A stretch of DNA of 38,422 bases from Clostridia bacterium (GCA_017523925.1 JAFWVQ010000008.1:1-38422); one strand, 5' to 3'. Shown: positions 6,189-13,965, numbered from the stretch's first letter. Notes: generated by a model not told the origin, from the sequence alone. Numbers and translations: made by a program.

Positions 6189-7574
6189 ATGAAAAAGCTA
6201 TTATGTTTGATTGTTGCTTGCAGTATAATTCTATGTGGCGTGGGTTGTGCTTCTAATATCAGCGTCGAAGAAGATATGAATAACACCATTGTCCCAATGA
6301 AAACACCGGATAGTTATTTATACGATAATGATGCAACTAGCTTTTCTCCAGAACAGCCAACACCATCGCAACAGCCAACTGCTGAAATCATTGCAATGTC
6401 GTGTGCCTTTTCAACTTATGCCGTGATTAAAAGTGATAATAGCCTTTGGATGTGGGGAAATAATGACTTTGGACAAATAGGAAATGGAACGTTTGAGAAG
6501 CAAGAGGAACCGATGATGGTTTTGGATGATGTTGTTAGCGTTAGTCTTCATAAGGGTATTACCTGCGCAAGAAAAACTGACGGAAGCTTGTGGATCTGGG
6601 GATCAAATCGTTATGGTCAAATTGGAAATATGGATGATGGAGATTCGGTTAATAGAAACAACATAAAATGTCAGACATCACCTGTGAAGATTATGGATGA
6701 TGTTTTAACAGTCAAAGCGGGAGAAGGATGCATTGCCGTTATCAAAAAAGATCAAGGTCTGTATATATGGGGTAATAATACTTATGGAATTTGTGGTAGC
6801 ACGGATTCTTTTGCATTTATTCCTTGTGTAAGAATCATGAATGATGTATGCGCGGTTGAGTTTGGTGACGCAAATATAGCTGCAATTAAAACAGATGGAA
6901 GCTTGTGGACATGGGGAAGTAATTGCTCTGGCTCGCTTGGTATTGGAAGTGATGGAGATATGGATAATCATTGCTCACCTACTTGCGTCTTAGAAGATGT
7001 GGTATCTGTTCAGTGCGCTGGCAATTGGGGTTTTCAGAACACTGTTGCCATAAAAAAAGATGGAAGTCTATGGGCATGGGGAGGCAACCAATATGGACAA
7101 GTCGGACCGAAAGTTATTGGAAATGGTTTAGATGCTTGGGGAAGAGAAGCACAAACAAAACCAACGAAGCTGTTTGATTCTGTTCTGTCAGTATGCTTAG
7201 GTTCTTCTGATGGTTCAAATTTAACTGTCACGGCGGCTATTACAAATGATTACAAATTAAAAGTGTGGGGTTATAATAGTTGCGGAGCCATTGGTAATGG
7301 GCTTAAAGAAGATGGCGGTGATTTCTGCGAATTGATGGACGGGGCATTAAAGGTTGTTAATAACTTTCAAATAGGCGCTGCAATCAAAGATGATGGAAGT
7401 TTATGGTTGTGGGGAGACATTGATTTGGGCTCGGGGGCACCATCAATACCAGTAAAGATTGATGACAATGCTTTGGATTGTTACTTGTGTGGCAGAATGT
7501 TATTTGTTTTAAAGAATGATGGAAAACTATATAGATATATATATAGCACAAAGAGTTATGCTCCCGTATTTTAG
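6189..7574 (+). CDS. RCC1-repeat (seven-bladed propeller) lipoprotein
   Basis: A 461-residue predicted lipoprotein with lipobox CGVGC (Cys20) and a Thr/Pro/Gln-rich linker to about residue 68. The rest is a series of RCC1-type repeats, each with a core like SLWMWGNNDFGQIGNG. I count seven (WMWG, WIWG, YIWG, WTWG, WAWG, KVWG, WLWG), enough for a closed seven-bladed beta propeller, plus a partial eighth strand at the C-terminus. Such domains are protein-protein or ligand-binding scaffolds; bacterial surface versions have no assigned activity that I know of. Base composition is clearly AT-richer than both neighbours, with codons such as AAT, GAT and TTA common, suggesting recent acquisition. The start follows AAGAAAGGA. 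No operon partner is evident. Confidence 0.88.
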   Translation: MKKLLCLIVACSIILCGVGCASNISVEEDMNNTIVPMKTPDSYLYDNDATSFSPEQPTPSQQPTAEIIAMSCAFSTYAVIKSDNSLWMWGNNDFGQIGNGTFEKQEEPMMVLDDVVSVSLHKGITCARKTDGSLWIWGSNRYGQIGNMDDGDSVNRNNIKCQTSPVKIMDDVLTVKAGEGCIAVIKKDQGLYIWGNNTYGICGSTDSFAFIPCVRIMNDVCAVEFGDANIAAIKTDGSLWTWGSNCSGSLGIGSDGDMDNHCSPTCVLEDVVSVQCAGNWGFQNTVAIKKDGSLWAWGGNQYGQVGPKVIGNGLDAWGREAQTKPTKLFDSVLSVCLGSSDGSNLTVTAAITNDYKLKVWGYNSCGAIGNGLKEDGGDFCELMDGALKVVNNFQIGAAIKDDGSLWLWGDIDLGSGAPSIPVKIDDNALDCYLCGRMLFVLKNDGKLYRYIYSTKSYAPVF

Positions 7575-7702
7575 TAATACTGCTCTGATGCCGTGCAAAA
7601 GAAACAATGGTGAAAAACGAATCTGCAGAAAGACCTGAGAACATCATTTCAAGATACGATGATTGATCGGAACTATAACCGTAACTTGAAACAACCGCCG
7701 AT

Positions 7703-7742
7703 TTCGGGCAAAAACGCAAAAAACTGCGTAAAATTGCCCGAA
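7703..7742. other. Nested hairpin with TTCGGGCAA arms
   Basis: TTCGGGCAA (7703-7711) pairs perfectly with TTGCCCGAA (7734-7742), with a second internal stem ACGCA/TGCGT. A weak T-rich run follows. It may terminate the RCC1 gene. The arm sequence recurs as AATTCGGGCAAAAA upstream of the promoters at 10739 and 11739. Confidence 0.6.
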
Positions 7743-7837
7743 TTCTCATTTTCCGGGAGTGATTTTCGGTCTTTGGGGTGGTGTTTTTCGCCTCGGTTAT
7801 GTAGAATGGCGGCATCAAAGGCAAGGAGGAAACAAAA

Positions 7838-8998
7838 ATGCCGACAAAATCAATGGGTCAATTCATGGCCGCTTTAAGAAAGGCAAACGGCCTAACTCAG
7901 CAGGACGTGGCCGACAGGCTGAACGTTTCAAACAAGGCGGTCAGCCGCTGGGAGAGGGACGAGACCGCGCCCGATATCTCGCTGCTTCCCGCGATCGCGG
8001 AGATGTTCGGCGTTAGCTGCGATGAGCTCATCAGGGGCGAAAGGAATATGGACGATCAGCCCCGCTCCGAGGGAGCGAAAACGCGCACCGAAAAGCAGAT
8101 AAAATCGCTGATCAGCCGCGCTTCGGGCAAGTTTGAAACGCTTTCGATGATCGCGCTGCTGCTTGCAGCGGCGGGCTTTATAGCCATGCTCGGCATCTCC
8201 TACGGCGCATTTCGCCCGCATATCGGCTTTGCCGTGATGCTTCTTTTTGAAGCGGGCGCGGCAACGCTTGCGGCGATCGCATATAGATCGGCATTCCGTA
8301 CCGTTGAAGATAACGAGCTGATGGAAAACGCCGATCCTGCGCTTTCGGAGGGCTTCCGCAATAGCGCCGCAAAGCGCAGCTTCATAGTTTACTTCGCTTC
8401 GGCCGCAGCCGTGCTTCTGTCGATCCCGCTTGCGGTACATTCGAACGGGTTCTCGGTGCTTGACTTCAATTATTATCTTCCGAACGCGCTTGCCGTTATC
8501 CTGATCCTCGTTATCGCATACCCCTTCCTTAAAAGGCTCTGCCTATCGCGCATGACGGGCAAAAAAGCGCAAAGCCGCAGCGAGGCGGATAGGGTCGCTT
8601 TCCGCATGAATATTATCCAGATCGGCATGGTCGTGCTTCCGATACTGCTCGTTTTGATCTCGGTCTCGATACAGTCGGGAATAGCCATCGGCGGAGTGGC
8701 TGTAATGAGCCTTGCCGCTGCAAGCGCGGCGGTGTTCCTGGTATTTTTAATAAAATATCCGCAGTATAAAAAGCTTATCGTCCTAAACGGAGTCAGAAAT
8801 CTGCTGCTTATCCCGTCGCTGTTTCTGCTCGCCATGGCGGTCGGCGGAGTGTATGAGCTGAATGCAAACGGAGAGTCCGTTGGGACCGGCTTTTATCTTC
8901 TGTATGATAAGCTCGCTCCCGCGCTTGTGTATCTTCTCGCCGTTATCATCGTTTTCCGCGCGCTGATCGTGAAAGCGCGCAAGAGGGGCGGGAATTGA
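7838..8998 (+). CDS. XRE-type HTH regulator fused to membrane domain
   Basis: A 386-residue protein with an N-terminal Cro/C1-type helix-turn-helix (about residues 7-62: LRKANGLTQQDVADRLNVSN then KAVSRWERDETAP, the usual DNA-reading helices) and a C-terminal membrane domain of about eight hydrophobic segments from residue 100 onward. This architecture is common in Clostridia and is thought to couple a membrane signal to transcription, though signals are mostly unknown. The start is well set by AAGGAGGAAAC ahead of ATG. It is followed by a strong terminator and faces the convergent CapA gene, so it appears to be a single-gene unit. Its targets cannot be inferred from position. Confidence 0.85.
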   Translation: MPTKSMGQFMAALRKANGLTQQDVADRLNVSNKAVSRWERDETAPDISLLPAIAEMFGVSCDELIRGERNMDDQPRSEGAKTRTEKQIKSLISRASGKFETLSMIALLLAAAGFIAMLGISYGAFRPHIGFAVMLLFEAGAATLAAIAYRSAFRTVEDNELMENADPALSEGFRNSAAKRSFIVYFASAAAVLLSIPLAVHSNGFSVLDFNYYLPNALAVILILVIAYPFLKRLCLSRMTGKKAQSRSEADRVAFRMNIIQIGMVVLPILLVLISVSIQSGIAIGGVAVMSLAAASAAVFLVFLIKYPQYKKLIVLNGVRNLLLIPSLFLLAMAVGGVYELNANGESVGTGFYLLYDKLAPALVYLLAVIIVFRALIVKARKRGGN

Positions 8999-9063
8999 TC
9001 GGAAGCTTGAGGCTTGGCTGCTTCGCCGCTTTCCGGCGAATATCATTATGAATAAATAATATT

Positions 9064-9105
9064 CGGGCGATCGCGCAAAAAGCGAGACCGCCCGAGTTTT
9101 GTTTT
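9064..9105. terminator. Terminator between XRE regulator and CapA gene
   Basis: Stem CGGGCG-a-TCGC against GCGA-ga-CCGCCCG (9064-9094), followed by AGTTTTGTTTT. Read backwards it is followed by AATATTATTT, so it may also act on the convergent CapA transcript. Confidence 0.78.
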
Positions 9106-9213
9106 CGGTGCATGGTATAGGTCGCTACGTGCGGCGCATGCGAATCTCGCCGAGCCCGCATACGGGGCATGCGTGGAAGACCGCAAGCCTTTGCCTGTGG
9201 AAGCGCAAGCCTT

Positions 9214-10461
9214 TTACCACATGAACTCCGCCGACACCGCATCATAGCAGCGGTGAAGCAGCTCGTAGGAAAAATCGTTTTTTAGCGTTGAACCATGCTG
9301 CCTTGCGAGCTCCTCGCTGTAATCGGAGAGAAGGTAGAGCGCAACTTGGTCCCGCTGCAGGCTGTAATGGGTGACGATCGGTATGATGCGCACATCCGAA
9401 ACCGACTTTTCACCGGTATCGGACATATTTAAGGAAAGCGAAAGCATCGCGCCCGCAAGATACTCGGTGTAGTGCATCGTGGAGATGCAGTTGCCGAGCG
9501 AATATGCAACGAGGGTGCGGTTGCCGTTTTCGCCGGTGATCCACTCCACGGGCAGAACGGTGTGGGTGTGGTTCCCGACCACAACGTCAGCGCCGAGATC
9601 GGCCAGGAGCTTGGCGAGCCGCGTCTGCTCCTCATTCGGCATGGTGATGTTTTCAACGCCCCAGTGCATCGAAACTACCACGAAATCCGCGTTTGCCCGG
9701 GCGATCCCGACCTGGCGCGTGATATCCTCTTCGAGCGCAAACGGCAGCAGGTACTCGCTGCTTTCGGGCAGCAGATTGTTCAGATTGACGCGCGTGAGGT
9801 AGGAGAGAAAAGCGATGCGTATCCCGTTTCTTTCAACGACGCGCACCCAGTTGTAATTCTGCTTGGTGTAGCCGCCGATGGTGGTGAAGGGCAGGGTGCG
9901 GAAATAGGCGATCGTGTTTGCATAGCCCTCCTCGTTGAAGTCCATCATATGATTGTTTGCAATGTTGACCACGTCGAAGCCAAGCTTCACAAAGGCCGTG
10001 CCGATCTCGTTGGGCGCGTTGAACCTCGGATAGCCGCGATAGCCGAACTCGGGACCGCCAACGCAGCCCTCCATATTGATATAGGAGACGTCGGCCGCCT
10101 CGATCAGCGGCGCGATGCCTGCGAACATATCGTAGAAATTGTAATTGGGATGCTCTTCGTTTGCGCGCTTTAAAGCATCGGCAATGACCGCATCGTGCGC
10201 TATGCAGTCCCCACAGGCGATGAAGGTCGCGCTCCTCGTATGCGGGTTTGCGGCGGGATCATTCGGCTGATCGATCTGCGATGGCGGCGCATGCTCCGCG
10301 GGCGCGCTCGAGTGCGGATCGGGCGTGACCGTCGTTTCGCTGAAAACGCCGATCGGATCCACATCCACGATGATGCTGTTTCGACCGGCGCAGGAGATGC
10401 AGAAAAAGAGCAAAGCAAACCATGCTGCGGCAATTTGCAGGATGCGTGCAGTCCTCTTCAT
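9214..10461 (-). CDS. CapA/PgsA-type metallophosphatase-like lipoprotein
   Basis: A 415-residue protein of the CapA family (bacterial capsule synthesis, PgsA-like), which resembles calcineurin-type metallophosphatases. An N-terminal hydrophobic signal ends CISC (Cys24), a plausible but not ideal lipobox; residues 40-75 are a Pro-rich linker. Family motifs are present: GDCIAHD near the start of the domain, NMEGC, NIANNHMMDF, SMHWGVE and VGNHTHTV, which would supply metal-binding Asp, Asn and His residues. PgsA participates in poly-gamma-glutamate synthesis or export in Bacillus, but capB/capC partners are absent here, so a different surface polymer or phosphatase role is equally possible. The start follows GGAGGG, and a clear minus-strand promoter lies upstream. 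Confidence 0.88.
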   Translation of the reverse strand: MKRTARILQIAAAWFALLFFCISCAGRNSIIVDVDPIGVFSETTVTPDPHSSAPAEHAPPSQIDQPNDPAANPHTRSATFIACGDCIAHDAVIADALKRANEEHPNYNFYDMFAGIAPLIEAADVSYINMEGCVGGPEFGYRGYPRFNAPNEIGTAFVKLGFDVVNIANNHMMDFNEEGYANTIAYFRTLPFTTIGGYTKQNYNWVRVVERNGIRIAFLSYLTRVNLNNLLPESSEYLLPFALEEDITRQVGIARANADFVVVSMHWGVENITMPNEEQTRLAKLLADLGADVVVGNHTHTVLPVEWITGENGNRTLVAYSLGNCISTMHYTEYLAGAMLSLSLNMSDTGEKSVSDVRIIPIVTHYSLQRDQVALYLLSDYSEELARQHGSTLKNDFSYELLHRCYDAVSAEFMW

Positions 10462-10486
10462 TTTCCCTCCAAAGATTTTTCTTTAT

Positions 10487-10515
10487 ATAATACGATAATA
10501 TTCCGAATTTGTCAA
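10487..10515 (-). promoter_or_regulatory. Sigma-A promoter for the CapA-type gene
   Basis: On the minus strand: TTGACA, 17 bp, TATTAT, about 26 bases upstream of the start codon. Confidence 0.8.
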
Positions 10516-10738
10516 TCCTTTTCGCGTTGCTTTTTGTAGTTTTCAGAACGGTAGCCGACGGCGAAGCGCATGATGGTTCATCCTATCGAAAAAAAGCGTT
10601 CCGCGAAGCCGTTTTCTGCATATCGCCTTGATAAAACGCGAAAACGGCAGCGAAGGCGGCACAAACGCCCCCATCCGGGCGCTTTCGCCGCTTTTTGGCG
10701 AATCCATATGAAAAGGCATGAAATTCGGGCAAAAATGC
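10516..10738. other. Intergenic region with one terminator-like hairpin
   Basis: No convincing gene is seen here. An imperfect hairpin at about 10647-10690 (GCAGCGAAGGC against GCTTTCGCCGC, with an inner CGCCC/GGGCG stem) runs into TTTTT, resembling a plus-strand terminator. It may insulate the downstream pnuC promoter from upstream antisense reading. Confidence 0.45.
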
Positions 10739-10767
10739 TTGACAACTCTCGCAAAAAATGATAGCAT
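10739..10767 (+). promoter_or_regulatory. Promoter cassette 1 (pnuC)
   Basis: TTGACA, 17 bp, TAGCAT. The flanks from 10706 to 10769, including AATTCGGGCAAAAA, are closely similar to those of the rplU promoter exactly 1,000 bp downstream. Confidence 0.78.
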
Positions 10768-10922
10768 CGGCCATGAGCTGTTACGAGACGGTTCAAGCGC
10801 GCCAAAAAAAGCGCGCGCCAAAGTTGGTTGTAAGGCAAAGCCGACTGCCACCGGGTAGTGAATGTTTGAGCATTCGTTTCCACATCGTTAGGTCTTTGAA
10901 GATGTGGATGCGGATGCTTTTT
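10768..10922 (+). ncRNA. Structured pnuC leader with strong terminator/attenuator
   Basis: The region between the promoter and pnuC can fold into several helices: a GCGCGC/GCGCGC stem around 10798-10816, a GTTGG/CCGAC stem near 10823-10845, and an 18-bp arm pair with one mismatch (10869-10886 against 10901-10918) followed directly by TTTTT. That last element is a textbook Rho-independent terminator sitting 16 bases before the pnuC start codon. An alternative short stem GAATG/CATTC (10860-10864 with 10871-10875) would consume part of the terminator's left arm, so attenuation is plausible. I do not recognise the ligand class; it did not fit c-di-GMP, TPP, cobalamin or NAD riboswitches by eye. 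It could instead be an independent small RNA. Confidence 0.6.
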
Positions 10923-10937
10923 CGATCGTGAGGGAAT

Positions 10938-11639
10938 ATGAAGGGTAAGATCAAAAGGTCGACAACCTATTTTTCAAGATGTGAGCTGATGTTGTGGTCG
11001 GCTTCCGCGCTGCTGATCGCCGCAGCCCATCTTGCGTTTGATGCAGGCGGTCCGCTGACGCTCGCAGCCTCGCTGATCGGCGCTTCCGCGATCCTGCTGA
11101 ACGCGAAGGGTAATCCCATCGGGCAGCTTCTGATGATCGTTTTCAGCGTGCTGTACGGGGTGATCTCTTTTTCCTTCGCCTATTACGGGGAAATGGCGAC
11201 CTATCTCGGCATGACGATGCCCATGGCCGCCTTCGCGCTGATCGCATGGCTGAAAAATCCGTACAAGGGAAAACGCTCCGAGGTGCGCGCCTCAAGGCTC
11301 GGCAAAAACGAGGCGCCGCTCATGCTGCTGCTGACGGCATGCGTGAGCGCGGCGTTCTATTTCATCCTGCGTGCGCTTGATACCGCAAACCTTGCTCCGA
11401 GCACGCTGTCGGTCGCAACCAGCTTTGCCGCCGCATATCTGACGTTCAGAAGGAACCCATGGTTTTCCTTCGCATATGCCCTGAACGATGCGGTGCTGAT
11501 CGTACTGTGGACGCTTGCAAGCCTTGAAAACGCCCGATACGTCTCGGTCATCGTGTGCTTTGCGGTGTTCCTGATAAACGATGTGTATGCATTCATAAGC
11601 TGGCTGAAAATGGAACGGCGGCAGAGGGAAGGGCGATGA
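10938..11639 (+). CDS. pnuC: PnuC-family vitamin/nucleoside transporter
   Basis: A 233-residue integral membrane protein with about seven hydrophobic segments, fitting the PnuC family of facilitators that take up nicotinamide riboside or, in related branches, thiamine, riboflavin or deoxynucleosides. Family-like features are the GNPIGQLLMIVFSVLYGVIS segment (about residues 57-76), the following FAYYGEMATYLGMTMPMA stretch, and aromatic residues in the C-terminal helix (NDVYAFISWLK). The second part repeats the theme with NPWFSFAYALNDAVLIVLW. The start follows GAGGG by four bases. It is preceded by a structured leader and terminator, suggesting ligand- or translation-linked control. The substrate is not determinable; nicotinamide riboside is the default assumption. 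Confidence 0.82.
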   Translation: MKGKIKRSTTYFSRCELMLWSASALLIAAAHLAFDAGGPLTLAASLIGASAILLNAKGNPIGQLLMIVFSVLYGVISFSFAYYGEMATYLGMTMPMAAFALIAWLKNPYKGKRSEVRASRLGKNEAPLMLLLTACVSAAFYFILRALDTANLAPSTLSVATSFAAAYLTFRRNPWFSFAYALNDAVLIVLWTLASLENARYVSVIVCFAVFLINDVYAFISWLKMERRQREGR

Positions 11640-11738
11640 AAACCGCGATTTTTGCCCCAAAGGAATGCAGGCTTTTGAAAAAAGCGCGATTTTTGCAAAT
11701 ATTATATGAAAAATGCATGAAATTCGGGCAAAAAGCGC

Positions 11739-11767
11739 TTGACAATGCTCGAAAATAATGATAACAT
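11739..11767 (+). promoter_or_regulatory. Promoter cassette 2 (rplU-prp-rpmA)
   Basis: TTGACA, 17 bp, TAACAT. It lies exactly 1,000 bp after the equivalent pnuC promoter, with the same upstream GCATGAAATTCGGGCAAAAA block. Confidence 0.82.
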
Positions 11768-11859
11768 TGTTCTTCGAGCCGCTCCAAAACGGTTTAAAGC
11801 CGCGCCTTGAAAAAGGAGCGCACCACAAGGGCGAGACTGGTAAGAGGAGGAAAAGCATA
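11768..11859 (+). ncRNA. Probable L21 leader (rplU 5' UTR)
   Basis: The 5' UTR contains a GCGCCTT/AAGG-a-GCGC hairpin (about 11803-11821) followed by the conserved-looking CACAAGGGCGAGACTGG and a strong AGAGGAGG. Position and layout fit the L21 leader seen before rplU in Bacillota, which is thought to sense ribosomal protein levels. The first part (ACGGTTTAAAGCCGCGCC) resembles the pnuC leader. Assignment is from memory of the class. Confidence 0.5.
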
Positions 11860-12165
11860 ATGTACGCAATCATCGTAACCGGCGGCAAGCAGTATAAGGT
11901 CGAGGTCGGCAGCGAGATCATGGTCGAGAAGCTCGACAATGAGGTTGGCGATAAGGTCAGCTTCGATATTCTCATGATCGCAGACGGCAGCGATATCGAG
12001 ATCGGCAAGCCCGTTCTCTCCGGTGTTTCCGCAAAGGGCGAGGTGCTGGAGCATGGCAAGGGCAAGAAGGTAATCGTTTTCAAGTATAAGCCCAAGAAGG
12101 ATTACCGCAAAAAGCAGGGCCATCGTCAGCCCTACACCAAGGTCAAGATCCTTTCCATCGGCTGA
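11860..12165 (+). CDS. rplU: Ribosomal protein bL21
   Basis: A 101-residue 50S subunit protein that binds 23S rRNA. The sequence begins [17 protein letters not shown] and ends with the RNA-binding [20 protein letters not shown] segment typical of L21. The ATG at 11860 is fixed by GAGGAGG about nine bases upstream; upstream in-frame codons fall in the leader. It heads the conserved rplU-prp-rpmA operon, with an 11-base gap to prp. Confidence 0.97.
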   Translation: MYAIIVTGGKQYKVEVGSEIMVEKLDNEVGDKVSFDILMIADGSDIEIGKPVLSGVSAKGEVLEHGKGKKVIVFKYKPKKDYRKKQGHRQPYTKVKILSIG

Positions 12166-12176
12166 GAGGTAGTTAT

Positions 12177-12506
12177 ATGACCACGATCACCGTCCTGTAT
12201 AAAGACGACGCATTGGTCGGATTTCGCGCCAAGGGGCATGCGGGCTACGCCGAGCACGGCGAGGATATAGTCTGCGCCGCGGTCTCCGCGCTAACCCAAA
12301 CAGCGCTGATCGGCATAACGGAGAACATAGAGTGTCCGTGCAGCGTCGATATTTCGGACGGAAGGCTCGAGCTCATGCTTGATGCTTCGGCGGAAGCCGA
12401 AAAGCGCGAGAAGGCCGAGCTGATACTCGGAGTGATGCTTTCGGGGCTTCGCTCCATCGAATCCCAATACGATAATTATCTCAAAGTTAAGAAGAAGGAG
12501 GTTTGA
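12177..12506 (+). CDS. prp: Ribosomal-processing cysteine protease Prp
   Basis: A 109-residue protease of the Prp (YsxB) family. In Bacillota it removes the N-terminal extension of ribosomal protein L27, an essential step in ribosome assembly. The catalytic pair is visible in GHAGYAEHGEDIVCAAVS: His in GHAGY (about residue 20) and Cys in IVCAA (about residue 34). It sits between rplU and rpmA as in other Bacillota, and the L27 here carries the matching cleavage site. The ribosome binding site is weak (GAGAGGTAG), consistent with low-level production or coupling to rplU. Confidence 0.95.
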   Translation: MTTITVLYKDDALVGFRAKGHAGYAEHGEDIVCAAVSALTQTALIGITENIECPCSVDISDGRLELMLDASAEAEKREKAELILGVMLSGLRSIESQYDNYLKVKKKEV

Positions 12507-12509
12507 ACT

Positions 12510-12800
12510 ATGTTCAGGATCAATCTGCAGCTTTTTGCACACAAAAAGGGCGTTGGTAGTTCCCGCAACGGCCGCGACAGCGAATCCAAGCGTCTCGGGC
12601 CCAAGCGTGCGGACGGTCAGTTCGTTCTTGCAGGCAATATCCTCGTTCGTCAGCGTGGTACCCATTTCCACCCCGGCAACAACGTCGGCATCGGCAAGGA
12701 TGACACCCTGTTTGCAAAGGTGGACGGCATCCTTCGTTTCGAAACGAAGCATGGCGGCCGCAAGTGCGTAAGCGTTTACCCCGAGGAGATCGCGGGCTGA
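12510..12800 (+). CDS. rpmA: Ribosomal protein bL27 with Prp-cleaved N-terminus
   Basis: A 96-residue 50S protein located at the peptidyl transferase centre. Its first residues, [14 protein letters not shown], include the NLQLF-A cleavage site that Prp cuts in Bacillota, exposing the AHKKG terminus that reaches toward the tRNA ends. The body has the typical [18 protein letters not shown] and [11 protein letters not shown] motifs. It begins three bases after the prp stop with AAGAAGGAGGTTTGA as the ribosome binding region. obgE, often next in such operons, is absent; a terminator follows instead. Confidence 0.97.
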   Translation: MFRINLQLFAHKKGVGSSRNGRDSESKRLGPKRADGQFVLAGNILVRQRGTHFHPGNNVGIGKDDTLFAKVDGILRFETKHGGRKCVSVYPEEIAG

Positions 12801-12829
12801 GCTTAACGCGGCAATAATGTGTTTTAAGG

Positions 12830-12861
12830 AACCGCTTCGGGAGACCGGGGCGGTTAAATCT
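12830..12861 (+). terminator. Terminator after rpmA
   Basis: AACCGC (12830-12835) pairs with GCGGTT (12850-12855), with an inner CGG/CCG, then AAATCTTT. The U tract is weak. Confidence 0.55.
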
Positions 12862-12906
12862 TTGCAAAAAGCGGATCGTGAAATAACTGTAAATCATCCG
12901 CTGAAC

Positions 12907-12935
12907 TTGGAATAACGCGGATAAAATGCTAAAAT
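12907..12935 (+). promoter_or_regulatory. Promoter for the C26 lipoprotein gene
   Basis: TTGGAA, 17 bp, TAAAAT, with an extended -10 TGC. It lies 35 bases upstream of the start codon. Confidence 0.65.
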
Positions 12936-12969
12936 TAGGTATAGAATAATAATTCAGGAGGTAACTTTT

Positions 12970-13965
12970 ATGAAAAAGCTTTGTGTTTTGATGCTTGCGG
13001 CGGTAATGCTGCTGGTCGGCTGCGCTCCCGTGCAGAATAACGCGGGGGATAAGGATTTGGTCATCGGCATCGCGTGGCGCAAGGACGTGGATTCGGAATT
13101 CTTCACCAATGTGTGCAGAGCCATCGAGCAGGCGGGCGGCAAATGGGTGAAGCTTGAGCAGGTCACCACCAAGGAGCTTTCCTTCGATGGCAGCGGCAGC
13201 CTTACCTCGGGCGTTGCCGAAACCGGCGCGCTTGACGCGGAAACCGGTGCGCTGATCCGCAAAAACACCTGGCATAATTCCAATGCCGAGGCTGCCGTGA
13301 AGAATGTGGATATGGTCATCTTCACGGGCGGCGAGGATATAAGCCCCTCGCTCTACGCCGTGCAGGAGGAATGGCATGGCATAGAGGCCGAGAAGGACTA
13401 CAACGCGGAAAGGGATGTTTCCGATTTCCTCACCATGAGCTATTGTCTTGATAAGGATATCCCCATGCTGGGCTTCTGCCGCGGCATGCAGATGCTGGCG
13501 GTCGTTTCCGGCGGCGAAACAATTCAGGATATTCCCACCTATTTCAGCGAAATGGGCGTGGAATACAGCTATCAGCACCGCAACGAGAAGGCGACTCCCG
13601 AATCATACAGGGACTACGCGCCGCATACCGTGACGGTTGAAAAAAATTCCTTCCTTTATGAAATTTTCGGCACCGAATCGCTTGAGGGCTGCCCCTCCTG
13701 GCACCATCAGGCGGTAAAGAGCGTGGATAATAACCATCTTACCGTGACCGGCTATACCGACACAAACGGCATTAGGATGATCGAGGCCGTGGAAAGAACG
13801 GATAAAACCTTTGCCGTCGGCCTTCAGTTCCATCCCGAAGCCGCCGTTGTGAAGAATCTGGACAATGCCGCGAATAAGGGCGATTTTATGAGCCTTGATA
13901 CCGCGCTCTCCGTATTCAAGTATATTCTTCAGCAGAAGTTTATCGAGCAGCAGAACGCGGCGTAA
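12970..13965 (+). CDS. Lipoprotein peptidase C26 / gamma-glutamyl hydrolase-like amidotransferase
   Basis: A 331-residue class I glutamine amidotransferase-like hydrolase of the C26 family, whose members (PuuD and relatives) split gamma-glutamyl bonds, for example in gamma-glutamyl-GABA. The catalytic triad is present: Cys170 in the nucleophile elbow GFCRGMQ, His288 and Glu290 in LQFHPE. The family motif FTGGEDISPSLY is at 118-129. Unusually the protein starts with a lipoprotein signal (lipobox LVGC, Cys18), so it should work outside the cytoplasm; most family members are cytoplasmic. An insertion at about residues 70-100 (TSGVAETGALDAETGAL) may be specific to this subgroup. Extracellular gamma-glutamyl peptides or cell-wall-derived glutamyl bonds are possible substrates. 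The start follows CAGGAGGTAAC. It is flanked by its own promoter and terminator. Confidence 0.88.
   Translation: MKKLCVLMLAAVMLLVGCAPVQNNAGDKDLVIGIAWRKDVDSEFFTNVCRAIEQAGGKWVKLEQVTTKELSFDGSGSLTSGVAETGALDAETGALIRKNTWHNSNAEAAVKNVDMVIFTGGEDISPSLYAVQEEWHGIEAEKDYNAERDVSDFLTMSYCLDKDIPMLGFCRGMQMLAVVSGGETIQDIPTYFSEMGVEYSYQHRNEKATPESYRDYAPHTVTVEKNSFLYEIFGTESLEGCPSWHHQAVKSVDNNHLTVTGYTDTNGIRMIEAVERTDKTFAVGLQFHPEAAVVKNLDNAANKGDFMSLDTALSVFKYILQQKFIEQQNAA

Noticed and set aside
9120..9213. Small gene or RNA between the terminator and the CapA stop
   Set aside because: There are GCATGCG-type inverted elements but no coherent fold, promoter or start signal.
10816..10860. c-di-GMP-I (GEMM) riboswitch in the pnuC leader
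   Set aside because: GCAAAGCC and GGGTAG are present, but the conserved tetraloop/receptor and the closing GGTTGCC-type strand are absent.
12520..13578. Minus-strand open frame across rpmA and the C26 gene
   Set aside because: It runs through two well-supported genes and their terminator and promoter; composition is that of a shadow.
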